NCBI RefSeq assembly: GCF_018918125.1
Contig: NZ_JAHLQA010000015.1
Location: 1-64,000, forward strand
Origin: Blautia sp. MSJ-19
Lineage (GTDB): Bacteria > Bacillota > Clostridia > Lachnospirales > Lachnospiraceae
Reading direction: 5' to 3'
Length of the DNA stretch: 64,000 nucleotides
How positions within the stretch are numbered: the stretch's first letter is position 1; each line of letters starts with the position of its first letter. This document shows positions 44,355-54,119 of the stretch, one piece after another. Under the pieces are notes generated by a model. That model ran no database searches. It was not told the origin of the DNA and worked only from the letters and a program-made list of their open reading frames with translations. Both the position numbers and the translations under genes were made by a program.

Positions 44355-44368
44355 TGTTTTCTTCTTAT

Positions 44369-44397
44369 ATGCTATTATAAATCCCGTTTAAAGTCAA
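44369..44397 (-). promoter_or_regulatory. Sigma-A promoter of recA-recX
   Basis: Minus strand TTGACT (44392-44397), 17-bp spacer, TAGCAT (44369-44374). Confidence 0.65.
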
Positions 44398-44445
44398 GCA
44401 AAACTTTTCGACAATATATGCTTTCTTTCTGTCTTTTCTGTACCA

Positions 44446-44478
44446 AAAAAGAGACACTGTTCCGCACAGTGTCCCTCT
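44446..44478 (-). terminator. Terminator downstream of glgA
   Basis: GACACTG (44453-44459) and CAGTGTC (44467-44473) form the core of a longer imperfect stem (AGAG/CTCT flanks), followed by TTTTTTGG on the minus strand. Confidence 0.8.
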
Positions 44479-44496
44479 TATTGAATCTTTTATTAT

Positions 44497-45945
44497 TTAT
44501 TTGTCACCGATCAGCCAGTTGTACATTTCCTCATACTGCTGTGCAGAATGACTCCATGAGAAATCTGCTGCCATCGCACGGTCTACCATCTTATTCCATT
44601 CACGTTTGTTATCATAGAATACTCGCTCTGCATTACGTACAGTTGCAAGCATTTCATGTGCATTGTAATTTGTAAAGCTGAATCCTGTACCGGTTCCTTC
44701 AAACTCATTGTACGGCTGTACAGTATCTTTCAGACCACCTGTCTCACGAACGATCGGCAGTGTACCGTAACGAAGGCTCATAAGCTGACTGAGTCCGCAT
44801 GGTTCAAACAGAGACGGCATCAGGAATGCGTCTGACGCTGCATAAATTCTGTGTGAAAGTGGCTCATCATAATAAATCTGTGCAGATACCTTGCCATGGT
44901 ATTTCCAGTCAAAATGACGGAACATATTCTCATACCGTTCTTCACCGGTTCCGAGTACCACGATCTGTACCGCATCCTGGCAGAGCTCATCCATCACATA
45001 CGCGATCAGGTCAAATCCCTTCTGATCTGTCAGACGTGAAACGATTCCGATCAGCATTGCATTCGGGTCTACCTCCAGACCAAGATCTTTCTGCAGCTGC
45101 GTCTTATTTTTCACTTTTTCTTTGCGGAATGTCTTGGCATTGTAATTCTGTACGATGCACTTATCGGTTTCCGGATTGAATACATCATAGTCAATACCAT
45201 TGACAATACCACGGAGATCATGAGAACGTGCACAGAGCAGTCCATCCAGACGCTCGCCATAGAACGGAGTCTTGATTTCCTCTGCGTACGTATTGCTTAC
45301 AGTTGTTACTGCATCAGCAAATACAATACCTCCCTTGAGGAAGTTTGCGTCTTCGTATGCTTCCAGCTTATCCGGTGCAAAATAATAATCAGAAAGTCCT
45401 GTAATACCCTGAACTGTCTTGACATCCCATACTCCCTGGAACTTGAGGTTATGAATCGTCATAACTGTCTTGATTCCCCAGAAAAACTCATTCTGCTGGA
45501 AAGAGTCATGCAGATATACCGGGACCAGACCGGTCTGCCAGTCATGACAATGGATCACATCCGGACGGAAACCGATCACCGGAAGGACGGAAAGAACTGC
45601 CTTGGAGAAAAAGGCAAATTTTTCAAGATCCCATGGTGCACTGTCATACGGTTTCGGACCACTGAAGTAGTATTCATTGTCAATGAAATAGAACTGAATT
45701 CCGTCATATTCCATATGCATGATTCCTACATAGCAGTTTTTGTACCCCAGATCCATATAGAAATGAGTAATGTATTCCATCTTATCTTTCCATTCCTGTT
45801 TCATGCAGGCATATTTTGGTAAAATAACACGGACATCAAAATAGCGTTTATCAAAACATTTTGGAAGTGCGCCTGCTACGTCGGCAAGACCTCCTGTCTT
45901 AATAAATGGCACTGCTTCTGATGTTGCAAATAAAATTCTTTTCAT
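44497..45945 (-). CDS. glgA: Glycogen synthase (ADP-glucose, GT5)
   Basis: 482 aa from the ATG at 45945, chosen because MKRILFATSEAVPFIKTGGLADV is the canonical start and AAGGAGGGG lies upstream; the longer frame to 45993 adds unconserved residues. Adds glucose from ADP-glucose to alpha-1,4-glucan. The KTGGLADV substrate motif, HDWQTGLVP, GIVSRLTDQKG and the C-terminal PSLFEPCGLSQLMSLRYGTLPIVRETGGL motif are intact. It stands alone, without glgB/C/D, and has its own terminator. A TATAAT at 46020-46025 is a candidate -10 box. Confidence 0.95.
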   Translation of the reverse strand: MKRILFATSEAVPFIKTGGLADVAGALPKCFDKRYFDVRVILPKYACMKQEWKDKMEYITHFYMDLGYKNCYVGIMHMEYDGIQFYFIDNEYYFSGPKPYDSAPWDLEKFAFFSKAVLSVLPVIGFRPDVIHCHDWQTGLVPVYLHDSFQQNEFFWGIKTVMTIHNLKFQGVWDVKTVQGITGLSDYYFAPDKLEAYEDANFLKGGIVFADAVTTVSNTYAEEIKTPFYGERLDGLLCARSHDLRGIVNGIDYDVFNPETDKCIVQNYNAKTFRKEKVKNKTQLQKDLGLEVDPNAMLIGIVSRLTDQKGFDLIAYVMDELCQDAVQIVVLGTGEERYENMFRHFDWKYHGKVSAQIYYDEPLSHRIYAASDAFLMPSLFEPCGLSQLMSLRYGTLPIVRETGGLKDTVQPYNEFEGTGTGFSFTNYNAHEMLATVRNAERVFYDNKREWNKMVDRAMAADFSWSHSAQQYEEMYNWLIGDK

Positions 45946-46038
45946 CTGTAAATACCCCTCCTTGTTTCCCGATGTCAGATTATTTTCCGACATTTCTGTC
46001 TGTGACAGACCTTTTGTTTATTATACTCCAAAATCGCA

Positions 46039-46845
46039 TTATTGGAAAGAGTGATTTTTGTATTCGAGTCGAATTTTATCTGCAATAAGTGCAATAAATT
46101 CTGAATTTGTGGGTTTCCCTTTCCCTGTGCTCACAGTATATCCAAACAGTGCATCGATCGTATCCATCTTTCCTCTGCTCCATGCCACCTCTATCGCGTG
46201 ACGGATTGCTCTTTCGACCCGGCTTGGTGTCGTCTGGTGCTTTTTGGCGATCGTCGGATAAAGTACTTTTGTAATAGAATTCAGCATTTCCATGTCATTG
46301 ACTGACAGAATGATCGCATCTCTCAGATACTGATATCCTTTGATATGTGCCGGCACTCCGATCTCATGTATGATATTGGTCACATCTGTCTCCAGATTTC
46401 TTTTTCCATATGGTGCCGGTTCTTCCCGCACAGTCTGACGGACCGGTTCCCTCATTTTGCGCTCACTGCCTCTCCGAATATGCTTGATTCTGTTCAGGAG
46501 TACCTGTTTGTCAAATGGTTTCAGCATATAGTAATAAGCTCCAAGATTAAATGCGTCCTCTGTGATCCGTTCCTGTCCCACCGCGGAAATTACAATAAAC
46601 GCCGGCTGTTTTTTTACGGAAGTATCATGATTACATTGTTCCATGACCGTCAGTCCGTCCATCTTCGGCATAATAATATCCAGTACCACAACATCAGGCT
46701 CTTTTTCTCTGATAATACTACATATTTCTTCTCCATTATGTGCCTTGCCGACCAGTGTCAGGTCTTTATCATCTTCGATCATCTGACCCAGCATATCAGC
46801 CATTCTTACATTATCATCTGCAATTGCCACATTCAATTTTTCCAT
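46039..46845 (-). CDS. spo0A: Sporulation master response regulator Spo0A
   Basis: 268 aa. An N-terminal receiver has the acid pocket Asp10/Asp11, phosphoacceptor Asp56 ([12 protein letters not shown]) and a conserved Lys in MLKPFDK. After a linker (about 128-155), the Spo0A C-terminal DNA-binding domain follows, including the helix [21 protein letters not shown]. Phosphorylated Spo0A binds TGTCGAA-type boxes to start sporulation. It follows spoIVB as in other spore formers and has its own promoter in the gap. Confidence 0.98.
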   Translation of the reverse strand: MEKLNVAIADDNVRMADMLGQMIEDDKDLTLVGKAHNGEEICSIIREKEPDVVVLDIIMPKMDGLTVMEQCNHDTSVKKQPAFIVISAVGQERITEDAFNLGAYYYMLKPFDKQVLLNRIKHIRRGSERKMREPVRQTVREEPAPYGKRNLETDVTNIIHEIGVPAHIKGYQYLRDAIILSVNDMEMLNSITKVLYPTIAKKHQTTPSRVERAIRHAIEVAWSRGKMDTIDALFGYTVSTGKGKPTNSEFIALIADKIRLEYKNHSFQ

Positions 46846-46895
46846 GAGGCTCTTTCCCTCCTAACCTGCTAACCATTCTTCTTTACAACAAGGAC

Positions 46896-46925
46896 ATTAT
46901 AGTGGAAAGGCCTCCGCGAAATCAA
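46896..46925 (-). promoter_or_regulatory. Sigma-A-type promoter of spo0A
   Basis: Minus strand TTGATT (46920-46925), 18-bp spacer, perfect TATAAT (46896-46901), about 50 bp before the start codon. A near-match to the 0A box (TGTCGAT, 46965-46971) lies 40 bp further upstream. Confidence 0.65.
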
Positions 46926-46964
46926 GCGAAACCGGCTGAAACACTGGATTTTCGTTCGTCTGAA

Positions 46965-46971
46965 ATCGACA
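46965..46971 (-). promoter_or_regulatory. Possible 0A box upstream of spo0A
   Basis: TGTCGAT on the minus strand differs from the Spo0A box consensus TGTCGAA by one base. The position upstream of the spo0A promoter would fit autoregulation, but a 7-mer is weak evidence. Confidence 0.3.
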
Positions 46972-47051
46972 TTTCAAGAGTTTTTTTATGCTTATTTTTC
47001 TGTAATTCTGCTTTTTCTTTTTTCTTCTGCATTCCCTTTTCCGACAAAAAT

Positions 47052-48266
47052 TTAATTTTCCTGTTCGATGTTTTCCAACATCGTTTCCGCAAAAATGCCG
47101 TAACCTCCTGTAGAATCCTGGACAAAAACATGCGTGATCGCACCGGCAAATTTTCCGTTCTGAATCACCGGACTGCCACTCATTCCCTGTACGATTCCAC
47201 CTGTCATTTCCAGAAGCTGCGGATCTGTCACCTGTATCACAAAGCTTTTGTTGCTGTCCTCATGATTCAGATCGATTCTTGTGATCTCAGCTTCAAATTC
47301 CCGCACTTCCCCATCTACACAGCACAGAACAGATGCCGGTCCTGTCTCCAGTTCCTGCTTATATGCCACTTCCATTTTCTTCAGTGAAAGGTCTTCTGAC
47401 AGGAGCGACAGTTTTCCATAAATTCCCTGCTCGCAGTTTTTATCAATACTTCCTATCACTTTTTCGGCCTCATAATGAATCAGCCCTGACAGTTCTCCCG
47501 GATTTCCGCTGCTTCCTTTTTGAATTCCTACGATCTGTGCCTGATACAACGCCCCATCGTTGATATGAAGCAGTTCGCCGGTATCCACATCACTGATTCC
47601 GTGTCCCAGTGCTCCGTAATTGCGATCCTGGTCCACAAAGGTAAGCGTTCCAATCCCCTGTGTATTATCCCTGACCCAGATTCCAAGTTTGTAGTCTCCT
47701 TTCACATCTTTCACCGGATTGACTGCCAGCGGAATACTTTTTCCTTTTCTTATGACCTGCAGCGTTACCTGCTCCTGATTCAGATTTCTGAGATCTTCTA
47801 TCAGATCTTTCTTGCTGCGTACCGTTTTATCGTTAAATGCCACAATATAGTCTCCCGGCTCCACAATATTCTTTGCCGGATCTTCTGACTGTCCATCCTG
47901 AGAAATGATTTCTCCTGTATCGATCACCAGAACGCCCTCTGTTTCCATGTAGATTCCAACAGTACTTCCGCTCACCAGCACTGACGTACTGTCTGCCGGA
48001 ATCACCTTTACATCTTTGAACGGAATCATTCCCAGAATCTTCCCTGATAAAAGATAACTGCCATCACCAGAAACCGTGATCGCATCATCAAAAGAAAGCA
48101 GCGGATAATCCAGAACATTTTTTACCTGCTGCTCCTGGCCTTCTGATACATAAAGCTCATCCGGAATCTTTCGGTCAAGATAACGATATCCCAGCCATAC
48201 TACAGCCAGCAGATCCAGCCCTATGATCCAGAAAAGTATGTGCCGGTATTTTTTCTTTCTGTCCAT
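47052..48266 (-). CDS. spoIVB: SpoIVB peptidase (S55)
   Basis: 404 aa. A secreted or membrane-tethered serine peptidase that signals from the forespore to activate pro-sigma-K processing. An N-terminal membrane segment (about 9-27) is followed by a PDZ domain (about 95-185) and an S55 peptidase domain with His222 (GALGHGISD) and the nucleophile Ser365 in GMSGSPVI. The start has a GAAAGGA site. It sits between recN and spo0A in the conserved block. Confidence 0.95.
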   Translation of the reverse strand: MDRKKKYRHILFWIIGLDLLAVVWLGYRYLDRKIPDELYVSEGQEQQVKNVLDYPLLSFDDAITVSGDGSYLLSGKILGMIPFKDVKVIPADSTSVLVSGSTVGIYMETEGVLVIDTGEIISQDGQSEDPAKNIVEPGDYIVAFNDKTVRSKKDLIEDLRNLNQEQVTLQVIRKGKSIPLAVNPVKDVKGDYKLGIWVRDNTQGIGTLTFVDQDRNYGALGHGISDVDTGELLHINDGALYQAQIVGIQKGSSGNPGELSGLIHYEAEKVIGSIDKNCEQGIYGKLSLLSEDLSLKKMEVAYKQELETGPASVLCCVDGEVREFEAEITRIDLNHEDSNKSFVIQVTDPQLLEMTGGIVQGMSGSPVIQNGKFAGAITHVFVQDSTGGYGIFAETMLENIEQEN

Positions 48267-48301
48267 TCTGCCACATCCTTTCTTTTGTAATTTCCTGTAA
48301 A

Positions 48302-48341
48302 GTAAAAAAAGAGAAGAGATCCTTTTGGATCATCCTCTCTT
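48302..48341 (-). terminator. Terminator downstream of recN
   Basis: An imperfect stem of AAGAGAAGAGATCC (48309-48322) with GGATCATCCTCTCTT (48327-48341), followed by TTTTTTTAC on the minus strand. It separates recN from spoIVB. Confidence 0.75.
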
Positions 48342-48359
48342 ATTATGCTGTGAATCCAG

Positions 48360-50051
48360 CTATTTCAGTCTTGTATTTTTATGAACCTGTGCCAATTCTT
48401 TCATTTCTTTTGCATTATCAAAAACAGCCTGCGTGATCTCTGCACCGCTCAGAAGTCTTGCCAGCTCTCTCACAGAATCATCGCCCTCCAGCGGATGAAT
48501 TTCCGTGATCGTCTCCGTGCCTTTCTGATGCTTCTCAATTTCAAAATGTGTATCTGCCATCGCCGCAATCTGCGGAAGATGCGTAATACACAATACCTGA
48601 TGACATTTCCCGATCACTGCCATTTTTTCGGAGACTTTCTGCGCTGTCCTTCCACTGATACCTGTATCAATCTCATCAAAGATCAGCGTTTCGATCTGAT
48701 CACGATCCGCAAGGAGCGCTTTAATTGCCAGCATGATCCTGGAAAGCTCACCACCAGATACGATCCTTCCCAAAGGTTTGACACTTTCTCCGGGATTGGT
48801 TGAAATCTCATATTCTATATCGTCAAAACCATTGTCGGTATACTCTTTTTTTCTCTGGAAATCAATATGAAACTGTACATCCAGAAAATTCAGATCTTTC
48901 AGCCCTTCAATAATTCTGGCTGTCAGCATCTGGCTGTATTTTTGCCGGATTTCAGAAAGTTTATTCGAAACCTTATCCAGTTGTCTGCAGCTTTTTTCCA
49001 CTTGCTGTTTTGCCTTCTGGAAGTTTTCCTCATATCTGTCAAGATCTTCCAGTTTTTGTCTCTGTTTTTGGGCATAAGCAGAAATTTCTTCTACGGACTG
49101 TCCGTATTTTGCCTTGAGATTATTGATCAGATCCAGTCTTTTCTCTGTCTCATAAAAAGTTTCATCATCAAAATTCAAATCTTCAACATAAGAAGACAAT
49201 TCTCTGTTAAAATCACTCAGCAAGCTGTCAATCTCCTGAAGCACAGACGACATGGACTCCAGCTGACTGTCATATTCTGTAACACGTGAAAGCTCCCGCA
49301 CCGCATTCCCCACTGCTTCACCGGCCCCCTGTGCAGAATCATTTCCAGTCAGATCTCTTACTCCCTGCAAAGTCTCCAGGATTTTCTTCCCATTGTTCAG
49401 CTTTCGGTAGAGATTTTCCAGTTCCTCATCCTCACCCGGGCGAAGCTGTGCGCTCTCGATCTCGCCCACTTCAAATTCGAGAAAAGCACGTTCTCTGTTT
49501 CGCTGTTCCTCATCCATATCAAGTGCTTTTAATCGTTTCATGCAGTCACGATATGTATGATAGGCACTTTTTACTTCTTCTTTTGCCGGATAAATTTCCT
49601 CTTTGCCATACGCATCCAGAATCTCCAGCTGCTTGTCCTGATACAGCAGCGACTGATGCTCATGCTGACCGTGAATATCCAAAAGGCAGGAAGCTACTGC
49701 TTTCATCTGTCCGACTGTACAGGTTTCTCCATTGATCTTATTGATACTTCTGCCATCCAGAATCTTACGAGTCAAAAGTACCTGCCCCTCTTCCAGCTCG
49801 ATTCCAAGTTGGTGAAGTGCCTCCTCCGCTCTTGGATTCTCTACCTGAAAAAGCAGTTCCACCAGCGCATAACCGGCACCTGCCCGAATCATATCTCTTG
49901 CGATTCTTCCTCCCAGGATCAACTGCATAGATCCAAGAAGAATGGATTTACCTGCGCCGGTCTCACCGGTCAGAATATTCAGTCCCGGTCCAAATTCGAC
50001 TTCAATATCTTCAATAAGTGCCAGATTCTTCACATGAAGATGAACTAACAT
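48360..50051 (-). CDS. recN: DNA repair protein RecN
   Basis: 563 aa. An SMC-like ATPase in double-strand break repair. Walker [11 protein letters not shown] near the N-terminus, paired central coiled coils (about 150-365), the ABC signature [15 protein letters not shown] and Walker [13 protein letters not shown] are present. It overlaps the end of argR by 7 bp, so translation is probably coupled. Confidence 0.96.
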   Translation of the reverse strand: MLVHLHVKNLALIEDIEVEFGPGLNILTGETGAGKSILLGSMQLILGGRIARDMIRAGAGYALVELLFQVENPRAEEALHQLGIELEEGQVLLTRKILDGRSINKINGETCTVGQMKAVASCLLDIHGQHEHQSLLYQDKQLEILDAYGKEEIYPAKEEVKSAYHTYRDCMKRLKALDMDEEQRNRERAFLEFEVGEIESAQLRPGEDEELENLYRKLNNGKKILETLQGVRDLTGNDSAQGAGEAVGNAVRELSRVTEYDSQLESMSSVLQEIDSLLSDFNRELSSYVEDLNFDDETFYETEKRLDLINNLKAKYGQSVEEISAYAQKQRQKLEDLDRYEENFQKAKQQVEKSCRQLDKVSNKLSEIRQKYSQMLTARIIEGLKDLNFLDVQFHIDFQRKKEYTDNGFDDIEYEISTNPGESVKPLGRIVSGGELSRIMLAIKALLADRDQIETLIFDEIDTGISGRTAQKVSEKMAVIGKCHQVLCITHLPQIAAMADTHFEIEKHQKGTETITEIHPLEGDDSVRELARLLSGAEITQAVFDNAKEMKELAQVHKNTRLK

Positions 50052-50500
50052 AATTTCAGAATTCCTTTCAGCTTCTCAGCTACGATCTCTGCCTGTTCCC
50101 CATCGCGTGCCACACACATTACTGTATCGTCTCCTGCAATGCTTCCAAGAATCTCTTTCCATTTCAGTGCATCCAGTGCTGCTGCCACACCCATTGCCAT
50201 GCCCGGAACTGTACGAATCACAAGCATATTCTGTCCCACATCAAGCGATGTGAGCGCGTCATGAAGAATCCTTGTGTACTTGTCTCCAAGTTCTGCTGAC
50301 GGTTCTGCCAGAATCGCATAACGGGATTTGCCGTCTTTTCCTGCAACCTTCATCAGTTTCAACGCACGGATATCTCTGGAAACAGTCGCCTGTGTTACTT
50401 TAAATCCTGCTGCATTCAGTCTTGCCGCAAGTTCCTCCTGTGTATCAATATCATACTGCTGGATCAGTTCTATGATCTTGTCATGTCTTGCACTTTTCAC
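50045..50500 (-). CDS. argR: Arginine repressor ArgR
   Basis: 151 aa. An N-terminal winged helix (about 1-70, with [15 protein letters not shown]) and a C-terminal oligomerisation/arginine-binding domain with [13 protein letters not shown]. Controls arginine synthesis and breakdown. It sits in the conserved nadK-argR-recN order. A 10-bp hairpin (50521-50550) lies just upstream in the nadK-argR gap. Confidence 0.96.
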   Translation of the reverse strand: MKSARHDKIIELIQQYDIDTQEELAARLNAAGFKVTQATVSRDIRALKLMKVAGKDGKSRYAILAEPSAELGDKYTRILHDALTSLDVGQNMLVIRTVPGMAMGVAAALDALKWKEILGSIAGDDTVMCVARDGEQAEIVAEKLKGILKLC

Positions 50501-50520
50501 TGCATTCCCTCCATCACACA

Positions 50521-50550
50521 GCAGATGCTCTGTTATCCTCGAGCATCTGC
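50521..50550 (-). other. Hairpin in the nadK-argR gap
   Basis: GCAGATGCTC (50521-50530) pairs perfectly with GAGCATCTGC (50541-50550). No T run follows, so it is not a clear terminator. It could be an mRNA processing or stability element ahead of argR. Confidence 0.45.
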
Positions 50551-50563
50551 TTCACATTTCCTG

Positions 50564-51418
50564 TTATTCCATCTTCTGTCTCAATATCTCTACAAAACTC
50601 AAATGATTCAGTTTCAGGATCTTTACGCTGACAGAAGCCTTGCGAATAACTATCCTGTCTCCCGTCACAATCGGAATCTCAGTATCTCCATCAAAGGAGG
50701 CAAGTCCCTGTTCCTGCACCTGCCGTCTTCCCTCTCCAAGCTCCACTGTGATCACATCTTCCTTCGGAAAAATAATACTTCGCGTATTTAAAGTATGTGG
50801 TGCGATCGGAGTCATCAACGTCATTGCCGCATTTGGAGATACGATCGGTCCTCCGCAGGAAAGGCTGTAACCGGTAGACCCTGTAGGTGTGGCAATGATA
50901 ATGCCATCTGCATTGTAGGAATTCAAATAGACATCATTCACATAATTTTTGAACCGTACAACACGGAGCGGTCCCTCTCTGCCTATTACAATATCGTTCA
51001 GTGCGATATCCTGTCCAATGATCTTATCACCATGCCAGACGGTTCCTGTAAGCATCATTCTCTCTTCGATCTCATAATCATCTGTGATCAGTTTATCCAG
51101 TGCAGCATGCACCGACTGTTTATCAACTTCCGCAAGAAAGCCCAGCGTTCCCAGATTGATTCCCAGCATTGGAATCTCTCTGTGCACTACATCTCTGGCT
51201 GCCTGAAGAAGGGTTCCATCTCCCCCCAGTACAAGAATACACTGGGTTTTCTCCGGAATCAGATCTGGATTTGTATAATGATAAGCTCCTTCCAGTTTGC
51301 GTTCAGCCTGCTGAATCTGACACTGTTTTCCATTTTTTTCAAGATACGCAACGATTTCATTTGTAATCTGAAAATCTTTGTCTTTATCACTGTTTGTGAT
51401 GATATAAAACTTGTCCAT
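50564..51418 (-). CDS. nadK: NAD kinase
   Basis: 284 aa from the ATG at 51418 (MDKFYIITN), the usual start; the longer frame to 51466 overlaps tlyA. Phosphorylates NAD to NADP. The GGDGTLLQAAR motif, the NE/D-type ALNDIVIGR motif and the GSTGYSLSCGGPIVSP motif are intact. It begins 16 bp after tlyA within the long operon. Confidence 0.95.
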   Translation of the reverse strand: MDKFYIITNSDKDKDFQITNEIVAYLEKNGKQCQIQQAERKLEGAYHYTNPDLIPEKTQCILVLGGDGTLLQAARDVVHREIPMLGINLGTLGFLAEVDKQSVHAALDKLITDDYEIEERMMLTGTVWHGDKIIGQDIALNDIVIGREGPLRVVRFKNYVNDVYLNSYNADGIIIATPTGSTGYSLSCGGPIVSPNAAMTLMTPIAPHTLNTRSIIFPKEDVITVELGEGRRQVQEQGLASFDGDTEIPIVTGDRIVIRKASVSVKILKLNHLSFVEILRQKME

Positions 51419-51434
51419 CTCCCCTAAGCCTTCC

Positions 51435-52244
51435 TTAATCCAGCTGGCTGTGTGCCTCCTGCACAACAGCTTCAGGTGTCACCTCAAGAGATGACTGGAT
51501 TACTTCGCCCTCCGGTCTTTTCTTTAAATGAAGCAGATATTCAATATTGCCCTCCGGTCCTTTGATTGGTGAAAAAGAAAGATGAGATGGTTCCATTGCA
51601 ATCGAAGATGCATATGCAATTACCTTTTCAATGACTTCCAGATGAACTGCAGGGTCACGGACTACTCCCTTTTTGCCAACTTTTTCTCTTCCGGCTTCAA
51701 ACTGTGGTTTGATCAGACAGACGATCTCTCCATCTTCTGTAAGCAGATTACGCACCGGAAGAAGTACCTTTGTCAAAGAAATAAAAGATACATCAATAGA
51801 CGAAAACTGTGCCGGTCCCTCAATATTTTCCGGAAGCACATAGCGGATGTTTGTTTTTTCCATGCACACAACACGAGGATCGTTGCGAAGTTTCCAGTCA
51901 AGCTGTCCATATCCGACATCAATAGAATAAACTTTTACCGCACCATTCTGCAGCATGCAATCCGTAAATCCTCCTGTAGATGCACCAACATCCATGCAGA
52001 CTTTGCCATCCAGTGAAACGCCAAAATTATTCATGGCCTTTTCCAGCTTCAGTCCTCCACGGCTCACATACGGAAGTGTATTCCCACGGACTTCGATCTT
52101 TACAGTCTCTTTGAACATCGTTCCCGCTTTATCTTCTTTTTGTCCGTCTACATAAACATCTCCGGACATGATATATGCTTTTGCTTTCTCTCTGGAAGGT
52201 GCAAGTGCACGCTCCACCATCAAAAGATCCAGTCTTTTCTTCAT
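51435..52244 (-). CDS. tlyA: TlyA-family rRNA 2'-O-methyltransferase
   Basis: 269 aa. An N-terminal S4 RNA-binding domain (about 1-65, from KKRLDLLMVERALAPSREKAK) and an FtsJ-like Rossmann methyltransferase domain with the SAM motif DVGASTGGFTDCML. TlyA enzymes methylate ribosomal RNA (16S and/or 23S depending on type), and the older 'hemolysin' name is a misnomer here. It overlaps the end of dxs by 4 bp (ATGA). Confidence 0.93.
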   Translation of the reverse strand: MKKRLDLLMVERALAPSREKAKAYIMSGDVYVDGQKEDKAGTMFKETVKIEVRGNTLPYVSRGGLKLEKAMNNFGVSLDGKVCMDVGASTGGFTDCMLQNGAVKVYSIDVGYGQLDWKLRNDPRVVCMEKTNIRYVLPENIEGPAQFSSIDVSFISLTKVLLPVRNLLTEDGEIVCLIKPQFEAGREKVGKKGVVRDPAVHLEVIEKVIAYASSIAMEPSHLSFSPIKGPEGNIEYLLHLKKRPEGEVIQSSLEVTPEAVVQEAHSQLD

Positions 52245-54103
52245 TCCTGCTCCTCATATTCCTCTATTGCATCGAGAATATCCGGTGCTGACAGACCAAT
52301 CTTGGCTCTCAGGCTTGCGACTTCTCCATGCTCCACAAAACGGTTCCAGATTGCGATCGGAAGTACTCGTACATCCGGATGACAGGCTTCCATATAAGCT
52401 GCCACATGCTCGCCAAATCCACCATTTTTGACATTTTCTTCTACTGTTACAAATAATTTATGCTCTTTTGCAAGTTCATCAAGAAGTTCCGTATCCAGAG
52501 GCTTTACAAACCTGACATTTACAAATGTAGGATCTTTCCCTCTGTTCTTCAGTTCCCTGTACACCTGCTCGCAGACCTGTGTCATGCTTCCCACTGACAG
52601 AATCGCTGTTTTTTCTCCCCGGTAAAGAACTTCACTTTTTCCAAAGCGGATCGGACTCTCAAATTCTTCCAGTCCCTGATATGCAGTTCCTTTTGGATAA
52701 CGAATCGCGCATGGTCCTGCTGCATGAACAGCAAATTCCAGCATTTTTTCAAGTTCTCTGTCATTCTTTGGTGCCATAACAGTCATATTCGGCATCATAG
52801 TCAGATAGGACAGATCAAAATTTCCCTGATGTGTTTCTCCATCAGCCCCGACAAGACCTGCCCTGTCAATAGCAAAAATCACATGCAGATTCTGCATACA
52901 GACATCATGAAGCATCTGGTCTACCGCCCTCTGAAGAAAAGACGAATAAATTGCAACTACCGGTATCACTCCGCCGAGTGCCAGACCTGCTGCAAAGCTG
53001 ACCGCATGTTCTTCTGCTATACCGACATCAAACAGACGGTCCGGAAAAGCTTTTTCGAATTCTTTAAGGCCGGTCCCTTCTTTCATTGCAGCAGTAATAC
53101 CAACCAGTTTTGAATTATCTTTTCCAAGTTTTACCATTGCTTTTGCAAACACATCCGTATAAGTCGGTCCTTTTTTCACAGAAAGCTGTCTGCCGGTCTG
53201 TATATCAAACGGACCGGTTCCATGAAACTGATCCGGATGCAGGCTCGCCGGTGCATATCCCCTTCCCTTCTGGGTCAGAACATGAACGATCACCGGACCT
53301 TCCACACGTTTGGCCTCATTAAAAAGCTTCATCATCTGTCGCATATCATGTCCGTCTACCGGTCCAAGATATGTCAGTCCCATATTTTCAAAAAGCATAC
53401 CCGGTATGATCAGCTGCTTGATGCTGCTCTTGGTCTTGCGCATGGTATCCACCACCGCTGTTCCGACCTTTGGTATCTTCTTGAGTGTCTTGGTCACATT
53501 CAGTTTCATTCCTGTATATGCTTCTGCAGTACGCAGCGCACTCAGATAAGAAGACATTCCTCCGACATTTTTGGAAATCGACATATTGTTATCATTGAGT
53601 ACAATGATAAAATTTGTTTTTAATTCTGCGGCATTATTTAACGCTTCATATGCCATGCCTCCGGTCAGTGCCCCGTCTCCGATCACAGACACTACACGGT
53701 ATTTCTGTCCCAGAAGATCTCTTGCTCTTACATATCCAAGCCCCGCAGAGATCGAATCTGAACTGTGTCCGGCATCAAACGCATCACAGTCGCTTTCACC
53801 TCTCTTTGGAAATCCGCTCATTCCGCCTTCTTTTCGGAGATTTTTGAAACCGTCTTTTCTTCCTGTCAGGATTTTATGCGTATATGCCTGATGTCCCACA
53901 TCCCATACGATCTTATCCTGTGGAAAATCCAGTACATTGTGTAAAGCCAGCGTCAGCTCTACCACACCAAGATTTGATGCCAGATGGCCCCCCGTCTGAC
54001 TGACTGACTCGATCAGAAATTCTCTGATCTCATCTGCAAGCTGTGGAAAATCTGCCAAAGCTATCTTGTGTATATCATTAGGCTTATTGATCTTTTCCAA
54101 CAT
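52241..54103 (-). CDS. dxs: 1-deoxy-D-xylulose-5-phosphate synthase
   Basis: 620 aa from the ATG at 54103 (MLEKINKPNDIHKI), the conserved start; the frame to 54151 runs into ispA. A TPP enzyme joining pyruvate and glyceraldehyde 3-phosphate, first step of the MEP isoprenoid pathway. GGHLASNLG, the TPP motif GDGALTGGMAYEALNNA, DIGIAEEHAV-like DVGIAEEHAVSFAAG and DRAGLVGADGETHQG are present. It follows ispA by 16 bp, linking isoprenoid synthesis genes. Confidence 0.97.
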   Translation of the reverse strand: MLEKINKPNDIHKIALADFPQLADEIREFLIESVSQTGGHLASNLGVVELTLALHNVLDFPQDKIVWDVGHQAYTHKILTGRKDGFKNLRKEGGMSGFPKRGESDCDAFDAGHSSDSISAGLGYVRARDLLGQKYRVVSVIGDGALTGGMAYEALNNAAELKTNFIIVLNDNNMSISKNVGGMSSYLSALRTAEAYTGMKLNVTKTLKKIPKVGTAVVDTMRKTKSSIKQLIIPGMLFENMGLTYLGPVDGHDMRQMMKLFNEAKRVEGPVIVHVLTQKGRGYAPASLHPDQFHGTGPFDIQTGRQLSVKKGPTYTDVFAKAMVKLGKDNSKLVGITAAMKEGTGLKEFEKAFPDRLFDVGIAEEHAVSFAAGLALGGVIPVVAIYSSFLQRAVDQMLHDVCMQNLHVIFAIDRAGLVGADGETHQGNFDLSYLTMMPNMTVMAPKNDRELEKMLEFAVHAAGPCAIRYPKGTAYQGLEEFESPIRFGKSEVLYRGEKTAILSVGSMTQVCEQVYRELKNRGKDPTFVNVRFVKPLDTELLDELAKEHKLFVTVEENVKNGGFGEHVAAYMEACHPDVRVLPIAIWNRFVEHGEVASLRAKIGLSAPDILDAIEEYEEQE

Positions 54104-54119
54104 CCTTCGTATCCCTCTT

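Noticed and set aside
46922-47149. 75-codon minus-strand frame between spoIVB and spo0A
   Set aside because: Overlaps the end of spoIVB in another frame, is Lys-rich and lacks a ribosome site.
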